Positions 23,014-34,010 of a stretch of 37,066 nt of DNA are shown here, one piece after another. Within the stretch, counting starts at the first letter, position 1, and the number at the start of each line of letters is the position of its first letter. The notes below the pieces were generated by a model, which saw nothing but the letters and a program-made list of their open reading frames with translations, was not told where the DNA came from and did no database searches. The stretch spans positions 1-37,066 of the forward strand of contig NZ_STGG01000018.1 in NCBI RefSeq assembly GCF_005222695.1. Reading direction: 5' to 3'. Position numbers and translations under genes: made by a program. This stretch comes from Massilia sp. HP4 (GTDB lineage: Bacteria > Pseudomonadota > Gammaproteobacteria > Burkholderiales > Burkholderiaceae_D).

Positions 23014-25074
23014 TCAGACTTTCAAGAACTCTTCGCGCCCACCCAGCCAGCGCGCCAGGTGCGCATCGACCACTGCGATCTTCTCGGGCTTCTCGCCATC
23101 GAGCAGGTATTGCGCCACGTCGCGCGCCCGGTCGACCAGCCAGCCATCGAGCTCCAGGTCGGCAAAGCGCAGCATCGCCTGTCCCGACTGGCGCGCGCCC
23201 AGGAATTCACCCGGGCCGCGGATTTCCAGGTCGCGCCGCGCGATCTCGAAGCCGTCGGTGGTCTCGCGCATCGTCATCAGGCGCTGCTTGGCGACCTGGC
23301 CCAGCGGCGACTGGTACAGCAGCAGGCACACCGAGGCGGCGGATCCCCGCCCGACCCGGCCGCGCAGCTGGTGCAGCTGCGACAGGCCGAAGCGCTCGGC
23401 ATGCTCGATCACCATCAGCGACGCATTCGGCACGTCGACCCCGACCTCGATCACCGTGGTCGCCACCAGTACATGCACCTGGCCGGCCGTGAAGGCATCC
23501 ATCACTTCCTGTTTTTCAAACGGCTTCATGCGGCCGTGCACCAGCCCCACCTGCAGCTCGGGCAGCGATTCGGCCAGCGTCTCGTAGGTTTCGGTCGCGG
23601 TCTGCAGTTGCAGGGCCTCGGATTCCTCGATCAGCGGGCAGACCCAGTAGGCCTGCCGTCCCTCGAGCGCTGCCGCGTAGACGCGCTCGATCACTTCGTC
23701 GCGCCGCATCTGGTCGATCGCGCGCGTGACGATCGGACTGCGGCCCGGCGGCAGCTCGTCGATCACCGAGACCTCGAGGTCGGCGTAATACGTCATCGCG
23801 AGCGTGCGCGGGATCGGCGTGGCCGACATCATCAGCTGGTGCGGCACCAGGCCGTCACTGCCCTTGTTGCGCAGGGTGAGGCGCTGGCCGACGCCGAAGC
23901 GGTGCTGTTCGTCGACGATCACCAGGCCCAGTCGGGCGAAGTTCACCGTATCCTGGATCAGCGCGTGGGTGCCGATCACCAGATTCGCCGCGCCCGATTC
24001 GATCAACTCGTTCGACGCGGCCTTTTCTTTTTTCTTGAGGCTGCCGGTGAGCCAGGCGACCTTCACGCCCAGCGGTTCCATCCAGGCCGCGATCTTGCGA
24101 AAGTGCTGCTCGGCCAGGATCTCGGTCGGCGCCATCAAGGCGGCCTGGTAGCCGCTGTCGATCGCCTGCGCCGCGGCCAGTGCCGACACCACGGTCTTGC
24201 CGCTGCCGACGTCGCCCTGCAGCAGGCGCTGCATCGGATAGCCTTCGCGCAGGTCTGCCCGGATCTCCTGCACCACGCGCTGCTGGGCGCCGGTGAGGGC
24301 GAACGGCAGCCCTTCCAGGAAGGCCTCGGACAGCGCACCCACCGCGCGCAGATGCGGCGCGCCCTTTTCGCGCCGTGCGCGCTGCGCCCGTTTCAGCGAT
24401 AGCTGCTGGGCCAGTAGCTCGTCGAACTTCATGCGTTCCCAGGCCGGATGCGATTTCTCTCCCAGCGCGTGTTCGTCGACGTCGGCCGGCGGATAGTGCA
24501 GCAGTTTCACGGCCGGCTCGAAGTCGATCAGCCCCATCTTGGCGCGGATCGCGGCCGGTACGGTGTCGCTCCAGTCGATACGCTTCATGGCGTCGGCGAT
24601 CGCACGCCGCAGCACCGTCTGCGACAGCCCCTCGCCGGCCGGGTACACCGGCGTGAGCGAAGCGGGCAGCGGCGCCCCCTCGTTGACCACCTTATATTGT
24701 GGATGCACCATCTCGGCCCCGAAGAAGCCGTGTTTGAGTTCGCCACGCGCGCGGATGCGCACGCCTTCGGCCATCTGCTTGACCTGGCTGCCATAGAAAT
24801 TCATGAAGCGCAGCAGCAGGTCGCCCGATTCGTCGGCGATCGTGACCAGCAGCTGGCGCCGCGGCTTGAACGAGATTTCGTTCTTGGTTACCACGCCTTC
24901 GACCTGCGACACGTGGCCGCCGCGCAGGCAGGCCTCGCGGATGGACACGATCTGGGTCTCGTCCTCGTAGCGCATCGGCAGGTGCAATACCAGGTCCATG
25001 TCGCTGCGCAGTCCAAGGCGGGCGAGCTTGCTTTCGAGGGTCTTGGGTGGATTTGTGGTCTTGGAGGCGGGCAT
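23014..25074 (-). CDS. recG: ATP-dependent DNA helicase RecG
   Basis: This 686-residue protein is close to E. coli RecG (693). It has an N-terminal wedge/OB domain ('LPMRYEDETQIV', 'LLLRFMNFYGSQ', 'HPQY'), then superfamily 2 helicase motifs: 'LLQGDVGSGKTVVSAL' (~286), 'VDEQHRFGVGQR' (DEQH box, ~386), 'MSATPIPRTLAMT', 'LVATTVIEVGVDVPNA' and 'RGRVGRG'. It unwinds stalled forks and branched DNA. The frame continues open far upstream (to 26328) over queA, but the ATG at 25074 matches the family N-terminus. It is divergent from queA, and a small gene follows in overlap. Confidence 0.95.
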   Translation of the reverse strand: MPASKTTNPPKTLESKLARLGLRSDMDLVLHLPMRYEDETQIVSIREACLRGGHVSQVEGVVTKNEISFKPRRQLLVTIADESGDLLLRFMNFYGSQVKQMAEGVRIRARGELKHGFFGAEMVHPQYKVVNEGAPLPASLTPVYPAGEGLSQTVLRRAIADAMKRIDWSDTVPAAIRAKMGLIDFEPAVKLLHYPPADVDEHALGEKSHPAWERMKFDELLAQQLSLKRAQRARREKGAPHLRAVGALSEAFLEGLPFALTGAQQRVVQEIRADLREGYPMQRLLQGDVGSGKTVVSALAAAQAIDSGYQAALMAPTEILAEQHFRKIAAWMEPLGVKVAWLTGSLKKKEKAASNELIESGAANLVIGTHALIQDTVNFARLGLVIVDEQHRFGVGQRLTLRNKGSDGLVPHQLMMSATPIPRTLAMTYYADLEVSVIDELPPGRSPIVTRAIDQMRRDEVIERVYAAALEGRQAYWVCPLIEESEALQLQTATETYETLAESLPELQVGLVHGRMKPFEKQEVMDAFTAGQVHVLVATTVIEVGVDVPNASLMVIEHAERFGLSQLHQLRGRVGRGSAASVCLLLYQSPLGQVAKQRLMTMRETTDGFEIARRDLEIRGPGEFLGARQSGQAMLRFADLELDGWLVDRARDVAQYLLDGEKPEKIAVVDAHLARWLGGREEFLKV

Positions 25075-25179
25075 ATCGCGGCAAAATGGCGCTCGCTGGC
25101 GTAAAATAGAAGGTTCGCCATCAGCGCTGGAGCCTGTATTGTAAAGCTGGCAGCGCTTATTTTCCCAGAATTGAGAATA

Positions 25180-27352
<2,173 letters not shown>

Positions 27353-27375
27353 GCGCTCGCTCACCCGCTGAGCCC

Positions 27376-27413
27376 GGCGCTGCCGTATTGACGGCGGCGC
27401 CGAAATTTAATTT
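27376..27413 (+). terminator. probable terminator after tgt
   Basis: GGCGCTGCCG (27376-27385) and CGGCGGCGCC (27392-27401) form a 10-bp stem with one G-T wobble and a six-base loop, followed by GAAATTTAATTTC. The T-run is interrupted, so termination may be partial. TAGAAT at 27487-27492 (with TTGGTT 19 bases upstream) could be a promoter for yajC-secDF. Confidence 0.5.
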
Positions 27414-27530
27414 CTAGCAAGCTCTTGCAATACCGAAAAGCAAGAATACCTATCTCCAGATTTGGTTCTCGGCGACTAGCCGATGCTAGAATACACCGCT
27501 TATTTTTTTAACTTCACCATCGGAGTTCTT

Positions 27531-27860
27531 GTGTTCATTTCCAACGCTTACGCGCAAACCGCCGCCGCTGACCCAGGCATCATGGGCAGCCTGACGACCT
27601 TCCTGCCGCTGATCCTGATGTTCGTGGTCATGTATTTCCTGATGATCCGTCCTCAGCAGAAACGCCAGCGCGAGCTGAAAGCGATGATGGATGCACTGAC
27701 CAAGGGCGACGAAGTCGTGACCGCCGGCGGCATCGTGGGCCGCGTCTCGAAAGTGACCGACGCCTACGTGTCCCTGGAAATCGCAACCGGCACCGAAATC
27801 ACCGTGCAAAAGAATGCGGTGACCACCCTGCTGCCGAAGGGCACCCTGAAAGCCCTGTAA
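27531..27860 (+). CDS. yajC: preprotein translocase accessory subunit YajC
   Basis: This 109-residue protein, in the usual YajC range, starts at GTG 27531, where GGAG lies five bases upstream. The longer frame from 27483 adds 16 residues not seen in the family. One TM helix ('FLPLILMFVVMYFLMI') is followed by the invariant 'RPQQKRQRE', then a cytoplasmic domain with 'GDEVVTAGGIVGRV'. It is part of the SecDF-YajC holotranslocon at the inner membrane, directly upstream of secD. Confidence 0.93.
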   Translation: MFISNAYAQTAAADPGIMGSLTTFLPLILMFVVMYFLMIRPQQKRQRELKAMMDALTKGDEVVTAGGIVGRVSKVTDAYVSLEIATGTEITVQKNAVTTLLPKGTLKAL

Positions 27861-27870
27861 GAGCAAGCCC

Positions 27871-27890
27871 GTGCGGCCTCCGGGCCGCAC
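27871..27890 (+). other. intercistronic hairpin between yajC and secD
   Basis: GTGCGGCC (27871-27878) and GGCCGCAC (27883-27890) form a perfect 8-bp stem with loop TCCG. No T-run follows, so it is not a standard terminator. It may stabilise mRNA ends or tune relative expression. Confidence 0.5.
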
Positions 27891-27915
27891 TGCCCAACCT
27901 GAACGCCGGAACACT

Positions 27916-29790
27916 ATGAATCGCTATCCCGTCTGGAAATACCTAATGATCGTCTTCGCGCTGCTGCTCGGCGCGTTGTACACGGCGCCTAACTACTTCG
28001 GCGAAACGCCGGCGTTGCAGGTGACATCGGGCCGTTCGACGCTGAACATCACCAGCGCCTCCACTACCCTGGTCGAGGATGCGCTCAAGCGTGCCGGCAT
28101 TCCCACCACCGGCATCACCCTCGAAGGCGAAGGCCACAACACCTCGGTGCGCGCCCGCTTTGCCGGCACTGAAGACCAGTTCGAGGCCAAGCTGGCCCTC
28201 GAAAAAGAACTGAACCGCGATCCGGCCAATCCCGATTACATCGTCACCGTCAACCTGGTGAAGAACACCCCGGCCTGGATGGAGAAAATCGGCGCAGGTC
28301 CGATGAGCCTGGGCCTCGACTTGCGCGGCGGCGTGCACTTCCTGCTGCAGGTCGACACCAAGGCCGTGATCGACAATAAAGTGAAAGCGCTGCAGGCCAG
28401 CGTGCGCAGCAACCTGCGCGACAAGAACGTCCGTCACGCCGGCATCGAGCGCGTGGGCGACACCGTCGAGGTGCGCTTCCGCGACGCCGCCACCCGCACC
28501 GCCGCCCGTACCGTGCTCAGCGCGCAGTCGAACGAAATCAACTTCGCCGACGCCGCCGATGGCGCCGACCAGAAGCTGGTCGTCAGCCTGAAACCCGACG
28601 CGATCAAGAATTCGATCGAAGCCGGCGTGAAGCAGAACATCGTGACCCTGTCCAAGCGTATCAACGAGCTGGGCACCACCGAGCCGATCATCCAGCAGCA
28701 GGGCGCCGACCGCATCGTGGTCCAGCTGCCGGGCGTGCAGGACGTGGCGCGCGCCAAGGACATCATCGGCCGCACCGCCACCCTCGAACTGCGCATGGTC
28801 GATTCGACCGTGACCCCGGGCACCGAGTTGTCGGCCGCCATCCCGATCAATTCCGAACTGTTCACCGAAGGCCGCGGCGCCCCGGTCGTGCTGTCGCGCG
28901 ACATCATCCTGACCGGCGAGTACATCTCGAGCGCCACCGCCAGCTTCGACCAGAACCAGCAGCCGGCCGTCTCGCTCGACCTGAACGGCGACGGCGGCCG
29001 CCGCATCCGCCAGGCGACCCGCGACAATGTCGGCAAGCGCATGGCGATCCTGCTGAAAGAGAAGGGCGTGTACAACGTGCTGTCGGCCCCGACCATCCAG
29101 AGCGAACTGGGTTCGACCTTCCAGATCACCAATATGGGCACCTCGCAGGACGCCAACGAACTGGCCCTGCTGCTGCGCTCGGGCGCGCTGTCGGCGCCGA
29201 TGGAATTCGTCGAGGAACGCGTGATCGGCCCGCAACTGGGCCAGGAAAACATCGACCGCGGCCTGCATTCGACCATCTGGGGCTTCGTGGCGATCGCGGT
29301 CTTCATGATCGTCTACTACCACCTGTTCGGCGTGTTCTCGGCGCTGGCGCTGGCGGCCAACGTCCTGTTCCTGCTCGCGCTGCTGTCGATCCTGGGCATT
29401 ACCCTGACCCTGCCGGGCATCGCCGCCATCGCGCTGGCGCTGGGCGTCGCGATCGACTCCAACGTGCTGGTCAACGAGCGTATCCGCGAAGAGCTGCGCG
29501 GCGGGGCGCCGCCGCAAGCGGCGATCGCGGCCGGTTCCAAGCATGCCTGGGACACCATCGTCGACTCCAACGTGACCACCCTGATCGTCGGCCTGGCGCT
29601 GTTGATCTTCGGTTCCGGTCCGGTGCGCGGCTTCGCCGTGGTGCACTGCCTGGGCATCCTGACCTCGATGTTCTCGGCCGTCGTCGTGGCCCGCGGTTTC
29701 GCCAACCTGTGGTACGGCCGCAAGAAGAAGCTGACCAAGATTTCGATCGGCACGGTCTGGCAGCCGGGCATGTCGCCCACCAAGAAGTAA
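27916..29790 (+). CDS. secD: protein translocase subunit SecD
   Basis: This 624-residue protein has an N-terminal TM helix (~7-25), a large periplasmic region with 'LGLDLRGGVHFLLQVD' and 'RIVVQLPGVQD', and five further TM helices from residue ~452 ('VAIAVFMIVYYHLFG'). The RND-type motif 'GVAIDSNVLVNERIREELR' is present. It uses the proton gradient to pull secreted proteins out of SecYEG. The frame is open from 27871, but ATG 27916 is the family start. It is followed by secF after 15 bases. Confidence 0.96.
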   Translation: MNRYPVWKYLMIVFALLLGALYTAPNYFGETPALQVTSGRSTLNITSASTTLVEDALKRAGIPTTGITLEGEGHNTSVRARFAGTEDQFEAKLALEKELNRDPANPDYIVTVNLVKNTPAWMEKIGAGPMSLGLDLRGGVHFLLQVDTKAVIDNKVKALQASVRSNLRDKNVRHAGIERVGDTVEVRFRDAATRTAARTVLSAQSNEINFADAADGADQKLVVSLKPDAIKNSIEAGVKQNIVTLSKRINELGTTEPIIQQQGADRIVVQLPGVQDVARAKDIIGRTATLELRMVDSTVTPGTELSAAIPINSELFTEGRGAPVVLSRDIILTGEYISSATASFDQNQQPAVSLDLNGDGGRRIRQATRDNVGKRMAILLKEKGVYNVLSAPTIQSELGSTFQITNMGTSQDANELALLLRSGALSAPMEFVEERVIGPQLGQENIDRGLHSTIWGFVAIAVFMIVYYHLFGVFSALALAANVLFLLALLSILGITLTLPGIAAIALALGVAIDSNVLVNERIREELRGGAPPQAAIAAGSKHAWDTIVDSNVTTLIVGLALLIFGSGPVRGFAVVHCLGILTSMFSAVVVARGFANLWYGRKKKLTKISIGTVWQPGMSPTKK

Positions 29791-29805
29791 GGACTCGAGA
29801 CTGAC

Positions 29806-30828
29806 ATGGAATTTTTCAAGATCAAACGGGACATCCCGTTCATGCGCCACGCCCTGATCCTCAATGCGGTCTCGGTGATCACCTTCGTGCTCGCGGTGTT
29901 CTTCCTGTTCTACAAGGGCCTGAACTTCTCGGTGGAGTTCACCGGCGGCACCGTGATGGAGCTGCGCTATCCGCATGCGGCCGACCAGGAAAAGATCCGC
30001 ACGACCCTGCGCGGCATGGGCTATTCGCACCCCGAGGTGGCCAGCTTCGGCACCGCCCAGGACATCATGCTGCGCCTGCCGATCCTGGACGGCACCGAAG
30101 CGGCCGGCACCTCGGCGCGCGTGTTCAACGCCATCTGCGCCGCCGACGGCGGCGCGCCGAAGCAGAGCCAGGTCACGACCGCCAAGGGCGAGGTGATCAA
30201 CCACACCAGCTGCGCCAAGGCGACCGGCGAAGAGCTGATCAGCCTGCAGCGCGTGGAATTCGTCGGCCCGTCGGTCGGCGACGAGCTGGCCCAGAACGGC
30301 CTGAACGCGCTGATCATGGTCATCGTCGGCATCATGATCTACCTGGCGATCCGCTTCGAATGGAAGTTCGCCGTCGCCGCTGTGGTCGCCAACCTGCACG
30401 ACGTGGTGATCATCCTGGGCTTCTTCGCCTTCTTCCAGTGGGAATTCTCGCTGACGGTGCTGGCCGCAACCCTGGCGGTGCTGGGCTATTCGGTCAACGA
30501 ATCGGTGGTCATCTTCGACCGGATCCGCGAGATGTTCCGCAAGCAGCGCAGGATGTCCACCACCGAGGTGATCGACCACGCGATCACCAGCACCATCTCG
30601 CGTACCATCATCACCCACGGCTCGACCCTGATGATGGTGATGTCGATGCTGTTCTTCGGCGGCTATGCGCTGCACTACTTCGCGATCGCGCTGGCCATCG
30701 GCATCCTGTTCGGCGTGTATTCGTCGGTGTTCGTGGCGGCGGCCGTGGCCATGTGGCTGGGTGTCAAGCGTGAAGACCTGATCAAGCCGATCAAGGAGAA
30801 AGACGAAACCGACGGCGCAGTCGTGTAA
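29806..30828 (+). CDS. secF: protein translocase subunit SecF
   Basis: This 340-residue protein has six TM helices around one periplasmic domain. Typical motifs are 'FSVEFTGGTVMELRY', 'VEFVGPSVGDELAQNG' and 'GYSVNESVVIFDRIREMFR'. It works in complex with SecD and YajC. The spacing to secD is 15 bases, and a terminator follows at 30847-30886. Between residues ~100 and 135 there is a somewhat long Ala/Gly-rich stretch containing two Cys ('NAICAADGG', 'HTSCAKATG'), which I would not expect from E. coli SecF. Confidence 0.96.
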   Translation: MEFFKIKRDIPFMRHALILNAVSVITFVLAVFFLFYKGLNFSVEFTGGTVMELRYPHAADQEKIRTTLRGMGYSHPEVASFGTAQDIMLRLPILDGTEAAGTSARVFNAICAADGGAPKQSQVTTAKGEVINHTSCAKATGEELISLQRVEFVGPSVGDELAQNGLNALIMVIVGIMIYLAIRFEWKFAVAAVVANLHDVVIILGFFAFFQWEFSLTVLAATLAVLGYSVNESVVIFDRIREMFRKQRRMSTTEVIDHAITSTISRTIITHGSTLMMVMSMLFFGGYALHYFAIALAIGILFGVYSSVFVAAAVAMWLGVKREDLIKPIKEKDETDGAVV

Positions 30829-30846
30829 TTCACCCGCGCTGCATGA

Positions 30847-30886
30847 AAAATGCCGCCCCGGCCTTGCCGCGGCGGCATTTTGTTTG
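30847..30886 (+). terminator. terminator of the yajC-secDF operon
   Basis: AAAATGCCGCC (30847-30857) and GGCGGCATTTT (30871-30881) pair perfectly over 11 bp, with the T-rich end TTTTGTTTG. It separates secF from the small RNA gene that follows, so the latter needs its own promoter. Confidence 0.85.
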
Positions 30887-30920
30887 ATGTAACACGTTGC
30901 GTGGAAAATTTAACAGTGTT

Positions 30921-30964
30921 GTGTGTGACAGCGCACGGAGCGGCCCTTGCAGCGCCCCTATAGT
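30921..30964 (+). promoter_or_regulatory. promoter/upstream element of small RNA copy A
   Basis: The -10 TATAGT lies at 30959-30964. At the -35 position (17-base spacer) stands CGGAGC, not TTGACA. Further upstream, GTGTG (30921-30925) and CGCAC (30932-30936) form a dyad with a 6-base gap. The element aligns without gaps with those of copies B and C. Confidence 0.65.
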
Positions 30965-30970
30965 GGACCT

Positions 30971-31034
30971 GTCTCTTTCAGGACATCCCTAGTTTTGGAC
31001 TTCACCCGCTTCCGCAACGAAGCGGGTTTTTTTT
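30971..31034 (+). ncRNA. small RNA of a three-copy family, copy A
   Basis: This is a predicted ~64-nt RNA. It starts with the 32-base core (30971-31002; begins GTCTCTTTCAGGACAT, ends TTTTGGACTT) that is identical in all three copies. An intrinsic terminator follows: ACCCGCTTC (31004-31012), loop CGCAAC, GAAGCGGGT (31019-31027) and eight Ts. The core is rich in C/U runs (UCUCUUUC, UCCCU), as seen in trans-acting sRNAs, and has no start codon. Transcript ends are inferred. The 3' end of the minus-strand oxidoreductase gene is only 25 bases away. A known betaproteobacterial sRNA family is possible; I cannot check. Confidence 0.78.
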
Positions 31035-31059
31035 GTCCTCGCCATCCTGCACGCGCTCG

Positions 31060-33138
31060 TTACAGGGCCAGTTGCAGGCCGCCGTCGCCCTCCGGCTGCG
31101 TCGCCGGGACCGCGCAGCAGATCAGTGCCTCGTCCTTTGCCACACTCGCGCCCGGCTCCTTGATATAAGTCACCGCACCCTTGAGCACCTTGGTGCGGCA
31201 GGTCCCGCATGTGCCTTCGCGGCAGCTGAACTCCGGTTCGAGCCCCCGCGCCTCGGCCAGCTCGAGGAGGGTGCCGCCGCCAGGCGTCCAGCGCGCTTCC
31301 TTGAGCGAATTCATGAACATGACCGGCACCGTGTCCGTTGCCGGCGGCAGCCGCGCGGGGGCGGTCGCCACCGCCGCGCAGTCGGGCGTGCGCGCCAGCG
31401 AGGCCGGCCCGAAGGCTTCGGCGTGGATGCGTCCGTCGGCGATGTTGTAGCCGCGCAGCCCGTCGTAGATCGCCTGGCTGAAGGCCGGCGGGCCGCACAG
31501 GTAGAACTCGTAGTCGCCGAAGGCCAGGTAGCGGCCGAGCAGGGCCATGTCGATGCGGCCGGCGACGTCGTAGTCCTGGCCAAGGGCGGCGTCGCCAGGC
31601 TCGCTCAGCACGCGCACCAGCTTGACGGCGCCCTTGGCGGCGGCAAGCAGCCCGGCCAGCTCGGCGTCAAAAGCGCGCTCGGGCGTCGAGCGGGCCGCAT
31701 AGAACAGCGTCGTGGGGCGGATCTTTTGCTTGCGCAAGCCCTCGTAGACGATGTGGCGCAGCATCGCCAGCATCGGCGTGATGCCGATCCCGCCGGCCAG
31801 CAGCACGACCGGCCGGCTGCTCGCCATGTCGAGCGTGAAGTCGCCGGCCGGCGCGCGGGTCTCGAGCACGTCGCCTTCGCGCAGCTGCTCATGCAGGTGG
31901 CGCGACACCAGGCTCTCGCGCTTGACGCTGATCCGGTAGCCGCCGTCGGACGGCGCGTGCGACAGGGTATAGGTACGGATCAGCGGCTTGTCGGCGCCGG
32001 GTGGCGTGAGCCGGATCGGCAGGTGCTGGCCCGGCAAGTGCGGCAGCAGCCCGGCGCCGTCGTCCGGCTCGAGGTAGAACGAGCGCACGGAGGCGCTTTC
32101 CTCGACGATGCGCGCCACCTTCAGGCTGCGCCAGCGGTTGGCAAATTCGGCTGCGCGCAGGCGCTCGCCGGCCTGCTGCCAGTCGCCGGTCATCAGCGAG
32201 TGATCTGACCAGCCGCGGTCGTGGAAGGCCCAGCGCAGGGCCAGGGCCGCGGGCCGGCGCACGATGCGGCGCGGCTTGAAGGTCCACAGGCGCTCGGCGC
32301 CCTGGAAGGCGGCGATCTCGGGTGAGTCGAAGACGACTTCGGCGTCGCCGCTCATCTGCAGCAGCTCGCCGCTGGCGTAATCGACGAACAGCAGCCCGGC
32401 CTTGCCGTTGAGGACGATATTGCCGAGGGTATTGAAGAACAGGTTGCCGTCGAAGTCGGGAATCGTGAGCGTGCCGTCGGTGGCGACACGCACGAAGCCG
32501 GCCTTGCCGCCGCGGTGCGAGACGTCGACCTGGCGCCGTCCCCCATCATCGGTGCGGTCGGCATACGAGGCGACGAAGAAGGCGTCGGCGCCCGCGACCA
32601 GCGCGCGCGCCGCCGGGTCGAGCGCGTCCAGGTGCTGGGCCTGGCCGGTGAACGGGGCATCCGGCTCGCGCTCGAAGGAGAACTCGCGCAGCTGGATGTA
32701 GCGCGGACAGTTGCCGAAGCTCTGGTCGACGTCGATACGCAGGCCGGCATCCGTGTGCGACAACAAGCCGTTCATGCGGTTGCGGCGCCGCGTGTGCATC
32801 TCGATGCCCAGCAGGCCCACCGGCGCGCCATCGTGCATGCCGTCGGCCGCCGGGTCGAGCGGGTGCACGCGGGTGGCGAGGTCCAGCGTGGTGCGCGTGG
32901 CAGAGGATATGAATCCCGGCCGGCCTTCGAGAAAAGTTGCCCACGCATCGCCGCTGGCATCCACGCTGCCCAGCACGATGAAGGGCAGCTGGGCATAGAA
33001 GTCGCGGTGCTGGTCGGGCATGAAATCGCGCACCACGCGCCGGCCGACGACGTCCATGCGTTCGGCCACCCCCAGCTTCGCCTGGATGAATTGTTCGCCT
33101 TCGTGCCAGGTGGGCAGTTTGTCCAGTTGTTCGGCCAT
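31060..33138 (-). CDS. three-domain flavo-iron-sulfur oxidoreductase (PNPOx-like + ferredoxin reductase + 2Fe-2S)
   Basis: This 692-residue fusion has a PNPOx-like FMN-binding split-barrel at ~30-250 ('LPFIVLGSVDASGDAWATFLEG' split as LPFIVLGSVDA and SGDAWATFLEG; 'GNIVLNGKAGLLFVD'). The FAD domain is at ~345-450 ('RTYTLSHAPSDGGYRISVK', 'HLHEQLREGDVLE'). The NAD(P) domain ('LLAGGIGITPMLAML', 'YLCGPPAFSQAIYDGL') follows. The C-terminal plant-type ferredoxin domain has ligands in 'CREGTCGTC' (~639-647) and 'ALICC' (~675). Electrons probably flow NAD(P)H-FAD-2Fe-2S to the N-terminal FMN site. The substrate is unknown. It is 48 bases downstream of the GST gene, likely one operon, with a GGAGACGAAG-type SD. 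Confidence 0.87.
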   Translation of the reverse strand: MAEQLDKLPTWHEGEQFIQAKLGVAERMDVVGRRVVRDFMPDQHRDFYAQLPFIVLGSVDASGDAWATFLEGRPGFISSATRTTLDLATRVHPLDPAADGMHDGAPVGLLGIEMHTRRRNRMNGLLSHTDAGLRIDVDQSFGNCPRYIQLREFSFEREPDAPFTGQAQHLDALDPAARALVAGADAFFVASYADRTDDGGRRQVDVSHRGGKAGFVRVATDGTLTIPDFDGNLFFNTLGNIVLNGKAGLLFVDYASGELLQMSGDAEVVFDSPEIAAFQGAERLWTFKPRRIVRRPAALALRWAFHDRGWSDHSLMTGDWQQAGERLRAAEFANRWRSLKVARIVEESASVRSFYLEPDDGAGLLPHLPGQHLPIRLTPPGADKPLIRTYTLSHAPSDGGYRISVKRESLVSRHLHEQLREGDVLETRAPAGDFTLDMASSRPVVLLAGGIGITPMLAMLRHIVYEGLRKQKIRPTTLFYAARSTPERAFDAELAGLLAAAKGAVKLVRVLSEPGDAALGQDYDVAGRIDMALLGRYLAFGDYEFYLCGPPAFSQAIYDGLRGYNIADGRIHAEAFGPASLARTPDCAAVATAPARLPPATDTVPVMFMNSLKEARWTPGGGTLLELAEARGLEPEFSCREGTCGTCRTKVLKGAVTYIKEPGASVAKDEALICCAVPATQPEGDGGLQLAL

Positions 33139-33186
33139 CTTCGTCTCCTGTCGGTATGTGCGTCGATGCTTGTGTGGGGGCCGTCG

Positions 33187-33804
33187 TTATGCCGCGGCGG
33201 CCAGGCCGACCGGCGTCTGGACGAAGGGAACGAAGCCCGGCAGTGCCTCGATGCGGCGCAGGAAGCGCTGGACGACCGGGTAGCCGGCCAGGTCGACATT
33301 GCCTTCGGGAGCGCGCGCCAGGTAGCTGTAGAGCGCAACGTCGGCGATGGTCGGATGGCCGGCGGCCAGCCAGTCGCGCCCGGCCAGGTGGCTTTCCAGA
33401 CGGGCCAGCAGGGCGTGGGCACGCGCGATGACTTCGTCGGCGTTGTACTTGGCGCCGAACACGGTGATCAGGCGCGCCGCCGCCGGGCCGTAGGCGACGT
33501 CGCCGGCCGCCACCGACAGCCAGCGCTGCACCGCCGCGGCGCCGACGGGGTCCACCGGCAGCCAGTCGCGGCGGCCGGCCTTGGTGGCCAGATAGACCAG
33601 GATGGCGTTTGAATCGGCGATCACCACGCCATCGTCTTCCAGCACCGGGACCTGGCCGAACGGGTTCAGGGCCAGGAATGCCGGTTGCTTGTGGGCGCCG
33701 GCCATGAGGTCGACTTCAGCCAGCTCGTGCGGAATGCCGAGAAGCGAAGCGAACAGGACAACGCGGTGGGAGTGGCCGGACAGTGGGTGGTGATGGATTT
33801 TCAT
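33187..33804 (-). CDS. glutathione S-transferase
   Basis: This 205-residue protein has a thioredoxin-like N-domain ('[20 protein letters not shown]' with the putative active-site Ser, '[27 protein letters not shown]' split as [13 protein letters not shown] and [14 protein letters not shown]) and an all-helical C-domain with '[17 protein letters not shown]', the GST C-domain N-capping motif. It conjugates glutathione to electrophiles or acts as a peroxidase. Co-transcription with the downstream flavo-iron-sulfur enzyme suggests a joint detoxification or redox stress task. A promoter (33931-33959) lies back-to-back with that of small RNA copy B. Confidence 0.92.
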   Translation of the reverse strand: MKIHHHPLSGHSHRVVLFASLLGIPHELAEVDLMAGAHKQPAFLALNPFGQVPVLEDDGVVIADSNAILVYLATKAGRRDWLPVDPVGAAAVQRWLSVAAGDVAYGPAAARLITVFGAKYNADEVIARAHALLARLESHLAGRDWLAAGHPTIADVALYSYLARAPEGNVDLAGYPVVQRFLRRIEALPGFVPFVQTPVGLAAAA

Positions 33805-33930
33805 GGCTTGGTCCTGTGTGGTTGGTGGACCGCGTCATTCGCAATCCATGTAGCCAGTGTGGGATCAAACAGACTTGACGGGAATCACTCTACAGGCACA
33901 TGTTTATTTCGCTGGCTGGAATAATCAACG

Positions 33931-33959
33931 ATTGAAAAAATGTTAAAGAATCATGTCAA
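33931..33959 (-). promoter_or_regulatory. promoter of the GST-oxidoreductase operon
   Basis: On the minus strand TTGACA (33959-33954), 17 bases and TTCAAT (33936-33931) are present. The leader would be about 120 bases. Its -35 abuts the GTGTG half-site of small RNA copy B (33961), so one regulator could touch both. Confidence 0.55.
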
Positions 33960-33960
33960 A

Positions 33961-34004
33961 GTGTGAATCAGCGCACCGAGCGACGCCAATGCCGCCATTA
34001 AGAT
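33961..34004 (+). promoter_or_regulatory. promoter/upstream element of small RNA copy B
   Basis: The -10 TAAGAT lies at 33999-34004, with CCGAGC in the -35 place. GTGTG (33961-33965) and CGCAC (33972-33976) have the same 6-base gap and the same distance to the -10 as in copies A and C. Confidence 0.65.
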
Positions 34005-34010
34005 GGACTC

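Noticed and set aside
27943..30675. 910-residue open frame antisense to secD-secF
   Set aside because: It is the shadow of two certain genes in GC-rich DNA: low-complexity, rich in His, Arg, Asp and Gln, with no domain or SD.
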